Notes under the pieces: model-generated
Database searches by the model: none
The model's input: only the letters and a program-made list of their open reading frames with translations
What the model was told of the DNA's origin: nothing
Position numbers and translations under genes: made by a program
Source of the DNA: Kaistella palustris DSM 21579
Lineage (GTDB): Bacteria > Bacteroidota > Bacteroidia > Flavobacteriales > Weeksellaceae
Length of the DNA stretch: 64,000 bases
NCBI RefSeq assembly: GCF_000422265.1
Contig: NZ_AULL01000016.1
Span: 248,001-312,000, forward strand
Reading direction: 5' to 3'
Shown: in pieces, positions 9,830-18,790 of the stretch
Numbering within the stretch: position 1 is the stretch's first letter
How the letters are laid out: the number at the start of each line of letters is the position of its first letter

Positions 9830-10612
9830 TTAGAAAATAAGATGTTTAGGCAGATTGTGAAGCAGTTCCGTGTTGATGATTTCCGCGCATATTGTGGGCT
9901 TTTCCCAGTGGCCGTTGTGGCCGCAATCTAAAAGATAGGATTTAATGTTGGTTTTGTCAGGGAGTTGACTTATCGTTTTTACACTGTTCACCGCCGAATC
10001 GTGTTTACCCGAAATGACCAGGATTTTACCTTCAAAATTTTCAAGAACTTTGAGCCTGTCCGGTCGTTCCAACATACCTTTTACTGCTGCTGTCACACCT
10101 TCGGTTTTGGTAGAAAGTGCAATTTCCTTTGCCAGCAGTATTTTGCCTTCCAGAATATCTTTTTCATTTGGGTTGAACAGATTAGGAATTCCTGCATTTA
10201 CGTAGGTGCTGTAGGATTGTTCAATAATCCGCAAACTCTTTTTCCGCTGTTCTTTCTTTTCAGCGTCATCTGCCATCCACGTCGAAAAAAAGAGGGTAAG
10301 ACTCTGGAGTAGATCCGGATACTTTTCCGCAAAAGCAAGTGTCACATAACCGCCCATGGAGTGACCTAAAAGATGAAAAGTATCTAAATCCAATTGAGTA
10401 GTAATTTTGTGTACTTCATCGGCCATGAATTCCATCGTGTTGGTTTCCTGATCAGTATCGGAAAGACCATGACCGGGCAGATCGATCTTTATTAACCTGA
10501 ACTCTGCATCAAGATTTTTCTGCAGATCATCCCACACCTTTAAGCTCTCCATAAATCCATGAAGCAGTACAAGGTTCACTTTTCCTTCACCGGTTATTTC
10601 GTAGTGTAGCAT
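9830..10612 (-). CDS. Alpha/beta hydrolase
   Basis: 260 residues with the alpha/beta-hydrolase order: HGFM oxyanion strand (19-22), nucleophile elbow GHSMGG with Ser85, an acidic residue in KHDSA (about 203) and a late His (CGHNGHWEKP). No signal peptide, so probably cytoplasmic. It resembles the MenH/BioH/esterase-like group, but no motif fixes a substrate. Convergent with the DHH gene. The gene stands alone. Confidence 0.8.
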   Translation of the reverse strand: MLHYEITGEGKVNLVLLHGFMESLKVWDDLQKNLDAEFRLIKIDLPGHGLSDTDQETNTMEFMADEVHKITTQLDLDTFHLLGHSMGGYVTLAFAEKYPDLLQSLTLFFSTWMADDAEKKEQRKKSLRIIEQSYSTYVNAGIPNLFNPNEKDILEGKILLAKEIALSTKTEGVTAAVKGMLERPDRLKVLENFEGKILVISGKHDSAVNSVKTISQLPDKTNIKSYLLDCGHNGHWEKPTICAEIINTELLHNLPKHLIF

Positions 10613-10654
10613 ATATGTTTGTTTTGATATAAAAAGATCTGAAATTAAGATACA

Positions 10655-11158
10655 TTATCGGTAAATGTCGATATTATCGGCAAAACCTGAATTGTTTACT
10701 CTGTTCTGGAATCTCCAGTAAGGTGAATTTCCAGTCCTTACAAAACTCGTTTTTTTGGAGCGGACATCTGTTTTTCCTCCATCATTTTCTATAATACGCT
10801 GCGTGACTTTTCCCGTGAAGTTCAGGTATTTTTCTGAGACCATTTTTATTTGCCCCTCAATTTCCACGTAATTTTTACCGGATTTTGCACCGCCTGAAAC
10901 TTGATAAAGGTCGCGGCCGGTATTTTTAAAGTTGACCGCGCCGAAACTGGTTATGGAACTGTGTGTTAATTTGTGGCTGCCGCTCAGATCCCGGAAATGA
11001 TTTTTAGTATTCAGGATCTTAATACTGTCATTGTATTTTGTACGCGCAGCATTGATCGAGTCTATATTTGCCGCAGCAGAATACTTGGGGCCTGTACTTT
11101 TATTTTTACTGCAGGAAAAACAGCCGATGAGAAGGAAAAGCAGACTTAGTTCTCGCAT
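10655..11158 (-). CDS. Putative lipoprotein of unknown function
   Basis: 167 residues. The N terminus is a lipoprotein signal peptide with lipobox FSC|SKNK. The rest is polar and beta-rich without a motif I recognise. The segment around SSITSFGAVNFKNTGRDLY suggests a beta-sandwich fold. It is expected to be anchored in a membrane, most likely facing the periplasm. It lies between an alpha/beta hydrolase gene and dtd, with gaps of 42 and 113 bp; no operon is obvious. Confidence 0.65.
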   Translation of the reverse strand: MRELSLLFLLIGCFSCSKNKSTGPKYSAAANIDSINAARTKYNDSIKILNTKNHFRDLSGSHKLTHSSITSFGAVNFKNTGRDLYQVSGGAKSGKNYVEIEGQIKMVSEKYLNFTGKVTQRIIENDGGKTDVRSKKTSFVRTGNSPYWRFQNRVNNSGFADNIDIYR

Positions 11159-11271
11159 TTTATATGATTAATGATTTCAAAAATACAAAATAGGCGGCGA
11201 TGTACTTGGTTTCCCCTTTCTTTTTTTTGAATGGTTTTATCTTATTTATTAAAGTTTTTAATGATTAGAAA

Positions 11272-11721
11272 TTACATTTTTGTGTGCGAATCCATCACTA
11301 TTGTAACCGGCCCATCGTTGAGCAGCGAAACCTTCATGTCGGCACCAAATATTCCGGCTTCTGTTTTCAGCTTCGATTTTGCGAGTTCACTTTTAAAGTA
11401 GTCGAACAAAGGGACCGCTTTTTCAGGTCTTGCCGCACGGATGAAAGATGGCCGGTTTCCCTTCTTATAATCGGCAATCAGCGTAAACTGACTGATACAA
11501 AGGATTTCGCCGCCAATATCCCGCACCGAACGGTTAAGTTTCCCGTCATCATCAGCGAAAATGCGGAGATTCAGAATTTTCTGTACGAGCCAGTCTGCGT
11601 CTGCGTTTTCATCAGCTTCATCAATACCGACAAGAATCATCAGGCCGTTTTTTATTTCACCCACTGTATTTCCTTCAACCACCACATTTGCCTCGGAAAC
11701 CCTTTGAATAACTGCCTTCAT
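11272..11721 (-). CDS. dtd: D-aminoacyl-tRNA deacylase
   Basis: 149 residues, exact family length. It begins MKAVIQRVSEANVVV and has both active-site motifs: SQFTL near residue 78 and NDGPVTI near 137. DTD hydrolyses D-amino acids (and glycine from tRNA-Ala) off mischarged tRNAs in the cytoplasm. It lies 18 bp downstream of the Rieske-like lipoprotein gene on the same strand, so the two may be co-transcribed. Confidence 0.97.
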   Translation of the reverse strand: MKAVIQRVSEANVVVEGNTVGEIKNGLMILVGIDEADENADADWLVQKILNLRIFADDDGKLNRSVRDIGGEILCISQFTLIADYKKGNRPSFIRAARPEKAVPLFDYFKSELAKSKLKTEAGIFGADMKVSLLNDGPVTIVMDSHTKM

Positions 11722-11739
11722 TCAGTCTTTAATTTGGCT

Positions 11740-12189
11740 TTAATAAAAAATGGCAAGATTCCCCGAATTGGAGTCGAAATTATAACGGTAACTTTTGGGT
11801 GCGACCTTCGCGATTTTGGTAGGTTCACCTGTGATCAAAATCCATTCTGCACCATCCTTGGGACACACGATCTTAATATTGCTTTCCACCAAAAGTGTGG
11901 TGTTGGTGTCGGGGCAAATGTGCGGCGCATTTCTGTCATACACTTTAAATCCTGTGGTAGTGCGCACCACGATAAGTCCGCGCGTGCCGTCCTGTTGCTC
12001 ATCCACATAAATCCAGCCGCCAACAGTTTGCAACGCAAAATAAGCGGGAAGGTTCAGGTTTAATGAAACATTGATTGGTTGATCCGGAAAGCAGTTCACT
12101 GTTTCTTCCCGCGTTGTGCAGGAGCTCATATTTAAGAGGCTGAAAATGAGAAAGATTGTGGAAAGTAACAGTGAAATTTTTCTTTTCAT
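11740..12189 (-). CDS. Lipoprotein with Rieske-like Cys/His pattern
   Basis: 149 residues from the ATG at 12189. A longer frame exists, but only this start gives a sensible signal peptide (MKRKISLLLSTIFLIF...NMSSC, a lipobox). The C-terminal half has APHICP and KIVCPKDGAEW, spaced like the two metal-binding loops of a Rieske [2Fe-2S] domain. The second His of the classic C-x-H...C-x2-H pattern is replaced, so cluster binding is doubtful. Probably an anchored periplasmic protein of unknown role. Divergent from greA. Confidence 0.6.
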   Translation of the reverse strand: MKRKISLLLSTIFLIFSLLNMSSCTTREETVNCFPDQPINVSLNLNLPAYFALQTVGGWIYVDEQQDGTRGLIVVRTTTGFKVYDRNAPHICPDTNTTLLVESNIKIVCPKDGAEWILITGEPTKIAKVAPKSYRYNFDSNSGNLAIFY

Positions 12190-12288
12190 CGAAAATAAAT
12201 TTATATATTTGTAAAACGAATCAACGCAGAAAACATTGTCCGACAAATGTCGGATTATTTTTTTATACTAACGCTAAATACAAGAATG

Positions 12289-12762
12289 ATGGCAAGTTAT
12301 GTTACCAAAGAAGGTCTGGATAAAATGAAAATTGAACTGGAACAGCTGGAAACAATCGAAAGACCAAAAATTACCCAGCAGATCGCTGAGGCCAGAGATA
12401 AAGGTGACCTTTCTGAAAACGCAGAATATGATGCGGCCAAAGAAGCCCAGGGAATGCTGGAGATGAAAATCTCCAAACTCAAAAATCTGATCTCCGATGC
12501 CAAGGTTATTGATGAAACACAGCTTGATACTTCTAAAGTTTCCATTCTGACTACCGTGAAACTCAAGAATAATGCGACCAAAGCTGAGCAGCAGTTTACT
12601 TTGGTGCCCGATAATGAAAGCGATCTGAAAGCCGGGAAAATTTCGGTCAATACACCAATTGCCAAGGGGCTTTTAGGAAAAACCGTGGGTCAGACAGCAG
12701 AAATTGAACTTCCGAACGGCAATAAACTGTCCTTTGAAGTTTTGGATATTTTCCTGTCGTAG
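12289..12762 (+). CDS. greA: Transcription elongation factor GreA
   Basis: 157 residues from the second of two adjacent ATGs. The frame is open further upstream, but MASYVTKEGLDKMK is the conserved GreA start. The N-terminal coiled coil carries the acidic tip (ARDKGDLSENAEYDAAKE) that reaches into the RNA polymerase channel. The C-terminal FKBP-like domain ends with NGNKLSFEVLDI. GreA rescues backtracked polymerase by stimulating transcript cleavage. A TATATTTG promoter-like box lies at 12204-12211, followed by a leader of about 80 bases. Confidence 0.95.
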   Translation: MASYVTKEGLDKMKIELEQLETIERPKITQQIAEARDKGDLSENAEYDAAKEAQGMLEMKISKLKNLISDAKVIDETQLDTSKVSILTTVKLKNNATKAEQQFTLVPDNESDLKAGKISVNTPIAKGLLGKTVGQTAEIELPNGNKLSFEVLDIFLS

Positions 12763-12891
12763 GCTTTTAATACATTTTAATTTTCCTCAAATTTTAAGAA
12801 CTGCTTTTTTAATAAATCGTAATTTTGTATTTTTAGAACGCCCGGCGCGCTGGAGATTCCATCTGCCTTCAATTCTATAAATACCAAGATC

Positions 12892-13281
12892 ATGAGTTCC
12901 ATTTTCACAAAAATCATTCAGAACGAAATTCCCTCCTATAAAATTGCAGAAGACGACAGTCATCTGGCTTTTTTAGATGCAATGCCTTTGGTACAGGGGC
13001 ATACACTCGTGATTCCGAAACAGGAAACCGACTTTATTTTTGATCTTGAAAGTGAGGATCATAAAAGCCTCTGGAGTTTTGCACAAACGGTCGCAAAAAA
13101 GCTGGAGAGGGCGTATCCGCAAAAAAGGATCGCAGTCGCCGTGGTAGGATTAGAAGTTCCACATGCGCACATTCACCTTATTCCCATCAGTAGCATGGGC
13201 GACATGAATTTTCACAATGAGCGGCTTCGGTTCAGTGATTCAGAATATCAGGAAATCCAGAACCTGATACTCAATTCTTAA
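12892..13281 (+). CDS. HIT family protein
   Basis: 129 residues with the catalytic histidine triad HAHIHLIP (His91, 93, 95) and the upstream substrate-pocket segment GHTLVIPK. HIT hydrolases cleave nucleoside phosphoramidates and dinucleotides such as Ap4A-like molecules. The bacterial Hint subgroup acts on AMP-lysine and adenosine 5'-monophosphoramidates. It lies between greA and clpX on the same strand with separate gaps. Confidence 0.9.
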   Translation: MSSIFTKIIQNEIPSYKIAEDDSHLAFLDAMPLVQGHTLVIPKQETDFIFDLESEDHKSLWSFAQTVAKKLERAYPQKRIAVAVVGLEVPHAHIHLIPISSMGDMNFHNERLRFSDSEYQEIQNLILNS

Positions 13282-13348
13282 TTTAACTCAAATTTTTAAA
13301 AATAATTTAGAAGTTTCTATTCTAAATTCTTAATAATCTCAATATTCA

Positions 13349-14530
13349 ATGAATTCAAACCAATGTTCTTTCTGTGGAAGAAAACGCTCCGAAGTTCAAA
13401 TGCTCATTTCCGGAAACGATGGATTTATATGCGAAAACTGCATTGAACAGGCACACGCTATTGTGACTGAAAATGCAGAAACTTCGGGCTTCTCGCCGGC
13501 AGAAAGTATGGAAGATCTAAAGAAGCCAAAGGAAATAAAAACGTTTCTTGACCAATATGTAATCGGTCAGGACCAGGCAAAAAAACAGCTTTCGATTGCG
13601 GTCTATAACCATTACAAAAGAATTTTACATTCCAAAAAAGAAGACCGTGACGTGGAGATCGAAAAGTCGAACATCATTATGATCGGTGAAACCGGTACGG
13701 GAAAAACACTTCTGGCAAAAACCATTGCACGGGAACTCAATGTGCCCTTTTGTATTGTAGATGCAACGATCTTGACGGAAGCAGGTTACGTAGGCGAAGA
13801 TGTGGAAAGCATCCTCTCCCGATTGCTTATGGTTGCTGACTATGATGTGGAAAAAGCTGAAAAAGGAATCGTTTTTATCGATGAGATCGACAAGATCGCC
13901 AGAAAGTCCGATAATCCAAGTATCACCCGCGATGTGTCAGGTGAAGGCGTACAGCAGGGCCTCCTGAAGCTTTTGGAAGGTAGCATTGTAAATGTTCCGC
14001 CACAAGGCGGCAGAAAACATCCTGACCAAAAATATATCCAGGTAAACACGCAGAATATTCTGTTTATTGCCGGTGGCGCCTTTGATGGCATTAAAGAGAT
14101 TATCGAAAGAAGACTCAACAAACAGGCTATTGGTTTCAGTTCAGATAAACTTACCAAGACCGATGACGAGGATTATATCCTGCGCCAGATCAATGCGATA
14201 GATCTGCGAAAGTTTGGACTGATCCCGGAGCTTCTCGGGCGTTTTCCGATTGTGACTTACCTGGAAAAACTGACCAGCGACATGATGGTCCGTATTATGA
14301 AGGAGCCCAAAAACTCCATTATCAACCAGTTTACAGAGTTATTTAAAATGGATGGCGTGGACCTGAAATTTACGCCGGAAGCCATTGAAAAAATAGTGGA
14401 AGAAACGATGGAGAAGGGTCTGGGAGCACGTGGTCTGCGTGGTACTACAGAAAAAGTCCTTGAAGATTATATGTTTGATATATCCGCACAAAAAAAGATC
14501 ATACTGACGGAAAAAAACACAAAATTCTAG
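13349..14530 (+). CDS. clpX: ATP-dependent Clp protease ATP-binding subunit ClpX
   Basis: 393 residues, slightly short but complete. An N-terminal zinc-binding domain has Cys6, Cys9, Cys28 and Cys31. The AAA+ module has Walker A GETGTGKT (113-120), Walker B VFIDEIDK (about 173-180) and a substrate pore-loop region. The C-terminal small domain contains GARGLRGTTEKVLEDYMFD. ClpX unfolds tagged proteins for ClpP; clpP is not adjacent here. Confidence 0.97.
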   Translation: MNSNQCSFCGRKRSEVQMLISGNDGFICENCIEQAHAIVTENAETSGFSPAESMEDLKKPKEIKTFLDQYVIGQDQAKKQLSIAVYNHYKRILHSKKEDRDVEIEKSNIIMIGETGTGKTLLAKTIARELNVPFCIVDATILTEAGYVGEDVESILSRLLMVADYDVEKAEKGIVFIDEIDKIARKSDNPSITRDVSGEGVQQGLLKLLEGSIVNVPPQGGRKHPDQKYIQVNTQNILFIAGGAFDGIKEIIERRLNKQAIGFSSDKLTKTDDEDYILRQINAIDLRKFGLIPELLGRFPIVTYLEKLTSDMMVRIMKEPKNSIINQFTELFKMDGVDLKFTPEAIEKIVEETMEKGLGARGLRGTTEKVLEDYMFDISAQKKIILTEKNTKF

Positions 14531-14547
14531 TATTTATTTAATATTTT

Positions 14548-14577
14548 CTTTGTATTAGAAAAAAATAAATATCTTTG
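14548..14577 (+). promoter_or_regulatory. Promoter of the T9SS cargo gene
   Basis: TTTG near 14548-14551 and TATCTTTG at 14570-14577 are about 18 bp apart, the Bacteroidota -33/-7 arrangement, 34 bp before the start codon. Confidence 0.65.
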
Positions 14578-14611
14578 CAAGTAGCATTCGCTAAACACAA
14601 AACACACAATA

Positions 14612-16606
14612 ATGAAAAAAAATCTACTCGCAGTGGCGCTTCTCGCCATAGGCTACTTCGTACCCGCCCAAAACGTCCTCGTCAATGTCAACCCAGGTGG
14701 AACTTTCTACGTGGGGGAGAACGCTTTGGTATATAACGGCGGTGGAGTGCAGACCAAAGGAAATGGCATTTACGACATTCATGGAAATATGATGATTGTT
14801 GGTGGTACAAATGATGTATTTAGAACACAGAATGCTGCGGGCACCGGTCCCAAGACAGATGGCGGAAATATAATTCTGCGCCTTAATAATCCGGCCAATC
14901 ACTCCAGCCCGACAGCTCCATCAACCTATGGTCAGCTTTATATCAACGGCTTGCCGCAAACCGGTGGCATTACCGCTGTGGTTGATAAAGAATACCGCAC
15001 TGCAAAGCACGGTACATATCAGCAGATTGCGCTTCCGTTTTTCAACAAAACGATATCAAGCTTATCAGGCTCCGCGTCTACCATTGGCACGCTGGGTAAA
15101 ACCTTTACAAATGTCCGGTACTCGAAAAATGAAGTGCTTACCTGGAATAATACCACAGTCGTTTCAGATAATCTGAGTGTGGCTTCTGTGACACCAAAAA
15201 GCACCACATATTATATGCTGGGTTCCAAAGATCTCGATACAGGAACACCGCCTGCTTCTATGCCTGCCAATTATCCTGCGCCGGCAGGTAGCGTTTATAC
15301 GCTACGCGGTGTGCCTTTTGCAAACGGCGTGCAGGAACCTTTGCAAAATGCGGGTGCGGGGGTATCTTTCGGACCGCAGGGGACTTACAACAACAGCTAT
15401 GGCGAAAAGTACAATACATATACGGAAGATCAGTTTGATTATGCATTGAATCCCAGTGACCCTTTCTCAGTTCCAACTTTTGGCCGGAACATGTACCAGT
15501 TTGGAAACCCTTACCTCACAAATCTTGATCTTGGAATGATAGGCCTGGTAGAAACCGGTGCAGTTACTGATAATAACAATATTACCTCTATTCAGGGTGT
15601 GCGGTATGATCCGGGATCTGTAGTGACCATCAGCGGCGGCGGAACGAAATCGGTTGGTGCTAAAATTGTGACCTACACGCCTGCCAATACGCCTGTGGGC
15701 GATGTGGGCGTAATGATCAAACCCATGCAGACCTTCGTGATCAAACTGAAAAATAATAATGCTACGCTTCCAACACCGGCGGACAGACTTTTTAGTTTTG
15801 ATAACCTAAGACGATTTAAATATACACCTAGACCAAGCGGAACGTCGTATGGTGTCAATAACAAAGCTGGCAGTTCCGTCAAGCAGCTTGGTGTCATCGG
15901 TCTTAATGAGAATGGCGAGGAATTGGCCAGAACGTATTTTGTTGTGTATCCTGACGCCACTTCCGGCCATACTTCGCAATCTAATACCCAGACCATTCTC
16001 GGCAGTACAGACCAGATGGGCACTTTCGAAGAAGATGCAGTAGCAGGCGGGGTTGATACTAATTTTGCCAATCTGTATTGGCTTTACATCAATGAAGCGA
16101 ATGAAACAGACTTTTTCGGGAAAGCAGTCTCCATGAATTTATATGGCAATGACATCAAATCCCTGAAATTTGAACTTCGGGAAAATGCCGAACTTTTAGA
16201 TGACGGAGCCTCTGAAATGTCTACAGGTATAGGCTTTTATTATAAAACCCCCGCCGGTCAAAAAACAGAAATTGCCCAGAACCAGATCATACCGGTTTCC
16301 GGTGACCAGTATAATTTGTATTATGGCAAATCAGCCACAGTTCTTGGCACGGATGGGAATGTAAAGATCTCACGCACCAGGGTTGTTTATAATGGTTACA
16401 TTAATAATTTTGTTGTGCGGTTTGACCCTCAGTGGCAAAAAGCAGACATCAGCGTTTACGATATGAGTGGAAAACTGATTCTTTCTGAAGCCAATGTTTT
16501 GGCAGATAAAGATTATGTCATTAACCTCTCGAAATCCAATTCGGCGTATGTAGTTACGGCAGTTTCCGAAAAGGGTGAAAAAGTAAGCGCTAAAATTATT
16601 AGATAA
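14612..16606 (+). CDS. Secreted protein with T9SS type A sorting domain
   Basis: 664 residues: a Sec signal peptide (MKKNLLAVALLAIGYFVPAQ), a long Gly/Asn/Thr-rich beta-strand-rich body, and a C-terminal sorting domain (FDPQWQKADISVYDMSGKL ... YVVTAVSEKG ... AKIIR). The order suggests a surface-displayed beta-helix or adhesin-like protein; no catalytic residues are recognisable. It is followed after 17 bp by a tiny Pro/Gly-rich membrane protein, and then by a thioredoxin-like gene behind a terminator. Its own promoter is visible. Confidence 0.82.
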   Translation: MKKNLLAVALLAIGYFVPAQNVLVNVNPGGTFYVGENALVYNGGGVQTKGNGIYDIHGNMMIVGGTNDVFRTQNAAGTGPKTDGGNIILRLNNPANHSSPTAPSTYGQLYINGLPQTGGITAVVDKEYRTAKHGTYQQIALPFFNKTISSLSGSASTIGTLGKTFTNVRYSKNEVLTWNNTTVVSDNLSVASVTPKSTTYYMLGSKDLDTGTPPASMPANYPAPAGSVYTLRGVPFANGVQEPLQNAGAGVSFGPQGTYNNSYGEKYNTYTEDQFDYALNPSDPFSVPTFGRNMYQFGNPYLTNLDLGMIGLVETGAVTDNNNITSIQGVRYDPGSVVTISGGGTKSVGAKIVTYTPANTPVGDVGVMIKPMQTFVIKLKNNNATLPTPADRLFSFDNLRRFKYTPRPSGTSYGVNNKAGSSVKQLGVIGLNENGEELARTYFVVYPDATSGHTSQSNTQTILGSTDQMGTFEEDAVAGGVDTNFANLYWLYINEANETDFFGKAVSMNLYGNDIKSLKFELRENAELLDDGASEMSTGIGFYYKTPAGQKTEIAQNQIIPVSGDQYNLYYGKSATVLGTDGNVKISRTRVVYNGYINNFVVRFDPQWQKADISVYDMSGKLILSEANVLADKDYVINLSKSNSAYVVTAVSEKGEKVSAKIIR

Positions 16607-16623
16607 TATTAAAAACACAAATT

Positions 16624-16842
16624 ATGAAACTAATTAATAAACTTCTCTATTTTTCCTTTCTCCTCATAGGAGCAATTCTAAGTGCGCAGGAAGGTCCGCC
16701 ACCACCACCCGATGGCGGCAGTGGTCGTGGAGTGGGGCCCGGTGCGCCTGCGCCTATTGATATGTATGTATATATTTTAGCAGTTGCCGCCCTTATCTTC
16801 ATATTTTATTACGCCAAAAAAATGCAGAAAAAACTGGTTTAG
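16624..16842 (+). CDS. Small signal-peptide, Pro/Gly-linker, single-TM protein
   Basis: 72 residues. The N-terminal signal peptide ends near LSAQ. A low-complexity linker follows (GPPPPPDGGSG, GPGAPAP), then one transmembrane helix (YILAVAALIFIFYYA) and a short basic tail (KKMQKK). This is the layout of a small envelope protein with its linker outside the inner membrane. It follows the T9SS cargo gene by 17 bp and is probably co-transcribed with it. Similar tiny proteins next to T9SS cargo genes occur in flavobacteria (recalled, not checked). Function unknown. Confidence 0.7.
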   Translation: MKLINKLLYFSFLLIGAILSAQEGPPPPPDGGSGRGVGPGAPAPIDMYVYILAVAALIFIFYYAKKMQKKLV

Positions 16843-16860
16843 GCTTTTTTACCATATGCA

Positions 16861-16888
16861 ACCCATCGGAATCCCGGTGGGTTTTTTT
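16861..16888 (+). terminator. Rho-independent terminator
   Basis: A 9-bp stem with one mismatch (ACCCATCGG / CCGGTGGGT) and a 4-base loop is followed by T residues. It lies 18 bp behind the small membrane protein gene and just before the next start codon. Confidence 0.85.
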
Positions 16889-16899
16889 ATATTTACAAC

Positions 16900-18183
16900 A
16901 TGAAAAAAATCTTTGGAATAGCGTGTCTTTCGCTGATCAACACAATTTCGGCACAGTTTAAAGTATTTGTAGAGGCTCCTGCTGCCTTTACCCCGAACGA
17001 AGTCTACCTTTATTCCCTGAACGGTTCGAAGGATATTTTGAACACCAAGGAAATTAGAAAAGGCAATACGTGGCAGCTCAATGTCGCGAAGCCTTACACA
17101 GGAATGATGAAACTTTATTTTCCTGAACAGAATGTATCCATCAATTTTATTTCAGAAAACAAAGATGTAAAACTTAAATTCCAGGTTGACCAGGGGAAAA
17201 TTAAAGATGTGGAGTATCTTGATGAAAGCAATTCCGTCATGAATAATATCCAGGACATTCAGCAGAAGAAGGAATTTATCCTTCCCGCTCTGGTGCAGAT
17301 GAAATCGTACTACAAAGACAGTTCGGATTTTGGTAAAGCCGTGAATGCTGAGATTGCCCGTCTTAATTCCAAACCGGCAGATATTGCAAAACATCCTTTT
17401 ATCAGTTTTTACAATACGAATTATTCGCGGTTTTTAGAGAAAGGAGCCACCCAGAAAGTCTTAACTCACGAAGAGATCATCGACTTTCTGACGAAGTCTA
17501 ATGATATGCTGGAATCGTCGTCACTGCTGAGACCGGTTTTGGTTGCTTATCTCAATGTAGGTCCAAATACAAATATAACCTCTGATATTGATGCGCTGTT
17601 AAAAGCCGTAAATGTAGAAACGCCGCGCGGACAAACCATTCTTTCCGAACTTATTGAGATCTTTGATGCTTACGATATGAAAGATCTTAAAGAAAAGTAT
17701 CTTACCGAAGCCACCAATCTGAAGTGCACTATCAACGACCGACTTTCTGCAACTATTGCAACCAACAAGAATACAGAAATGGGTGCTGTTTTCCCCAACT
17801 ATGTTTTTAAGCAGCCTTCGAATACCAGTGCAAAATCTATCGCAGACGTAAAAGCAGCAAAAAAAGTAATTATTTTCTGGGCGTCCACCTGTTCACATTG
17901 CGAAAAGGAACTTCCGACAATTATTGAGAAATATGCGGCAATGAAGGTGCAGAACATTCAGGTTATCGCGCTTTCTCTGGATAGTGAAAAGGCAGCTTAT
18001 GACAATAAGGTGAAAGATTTACCATGGATCAATGATTCAGAATTAAAAGGTTGGAACAGTTCTTACGTAGACCAGTATAACGTGCATGCGACTCCAACAT
18101 ATTTTATATTGGACAGTGCAGATAAAATTATTGCGAAGCCAGATCACGCGGCAGATGTAATTAAATTTTTAAAATTAAATTAA
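16900..18183 (+). CDS. Thioredoxin-like (TlpA/ResA family) periplasmic protein
   Basis: 427 residues. A signal peptide (MKKIFGIACLSLINTISAQ) is followed by about 290 residues of helical/DUF4369-like region and a C-terminal thioredoxin fold with CSHC at about 331-334 (FWASTCSHCEKELP) and a cis-Pro loop (HATPTYFIL). Such Bacteroidota proteins are periplasmic thiol-disulfide reductases, often of unknown partner. The gene ends 27 bp before the promoter of the downstream tRNA. Confidence 0.85.
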   Translation: MKKIFGIACLSLINTISAQFKVFVEAPAAFTPNEVYLYSLNGSKDILNTKEIRKGNTWQLNVAKPYTGMMKLYFPEQNVSINFISENKDVKLKFQVDQGKIKDVEYLDESNSVMNNIQDIQQKKEFILPALVQMKSYYKDSSDFGKAVNAEIARLNSKPADIAKHPFISFYNTNYSRFLEKGATQKVLTHEEIIDFLTKSNDMLESSSLLRPVLVAYLNVGPNTNITSDIDALLKAVNVETPRGQTILSELIEIFDAYDMKDLKEKYLTEATNLKCTINDRLSATIATNKNTEMGAVFPNYVFKQPSNTSAKSIADVKAAKKVIIFWASTCSHCEKELPTIIEKYAAMKVQNIQVIALSLDSEKAAYDNKVKDLPWINDSELKGWNSSYVDQYNVHATPTYFILDSADKIIAKPDHAADVIKFLKLN

Positions 18184-18186
18184 TTA

Positions 18187-18217
18187 TTTGCTGAGTTACA
18201 AAATATTTCTATCTTTG
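18187..18217 (+). promoter_or_regulatory. Promoter of tRNA-Met
   Basis: TTTG (18187-18190) and TATCTTTG (18210-18217) are separated by exactly 19 bp. The inferred start leaves a leader of about 75 bases before the tRNA. The leader contains a possible hairpin (AGAGT...ACTCT) and a C/G-rich patch, neither of which I can assign. Confidence 0.75.
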
Positions 18218-18297
18218 CACCACTTTAATCAGCGGGGCAACCACAGCGGCTTAGAGTGTAGAAAATTACTCTATCCTGGGTATTTTTCTGAGATTTT

Positions 18298-18371
18298 GGC
18301 GAGGTAGCTCAGTCGGTTAGAGCGCAGGATTCATAACCCTGAGGTCACGGGTTCAATTCCCGTCTTCGCTA
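18298..18371 (+). tRNA. tRNA-Met (anticodon CAT)
   Basis: The cloverleaf reads directly: acceptor GGCGAGG / CTTCGCT, D arm GCTC-AGTCGGTTA-GAGC, anticodon loop TTCATAA, variable AGGTC, T arm ACGGG-TTCAATT-CCCGT, discriminator A. CCA is not encoded (CAA follows). Position 1 pairs with 72 as G-T, and the last anticodon-stem pair is A-C. The three G-C pairs at the base of the anticodon stem expected of an initiator are absent, so this is more likely the elongator. The following tandem units repeat the 3' part of this gene. Confidence 0.93.
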
Positions 18372-18491
18372 CAAGGTTAGGGTGATTTTATTACTTATTT
18401 TCAGTAATATTTTCACGGCGGCGAAAATTTTTATACAGTTTTCGCCGTAAATTTATTTAATGGTTTCGGATTTAATTTCCGACCTTCACTT

Positions 18492-18515
18492 TCCCGGCTT
18501 TGGTCGGGATTTTTT
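18492..18515 (+). terminator. Terminator hairpin in unit 1, behind tRNA-Met
   Basis: TCCCGGC / GTCGGGA stem with one G-T pair and TTTG loop, followed by six T residues, 2 bases before an ATG. It would end the tRNA transcript. The same hairpin recurs in units 2 and 3. Confidence 0.75.
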
Positions 18516-18790
18516 CATGGATTTTGTTGTTTATATGGCTCAAGCACAAAACTTGGGGACTAAGCAAAAATCTGTGTTAATCTGAAGAGGAAAATTTTTC
18601 GGTCTTTCACTCCGCGAAGCTGCATTCTGAAGTTTTTTATTTTGAATTATTCCGCACTTACATTTGTGCTTCTTTTTATAAAGTAATTCAGAATATCATT
18701 GTAATGCTGGGTGATAGTTCGGACCAAGCGCAAAACTTGGGGACTAAGCAAAATTTGGATCAACTGGATGTTACTGTATCCGAAGAGTAA

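Noticed and set aside
11284-12063. 259-residue plus-strand ORF over dtd and the lipoprotein gene
   Set aside because: Antisense to two supported genes; Cys/His/Phe-rich composition typical of a shadow frame.
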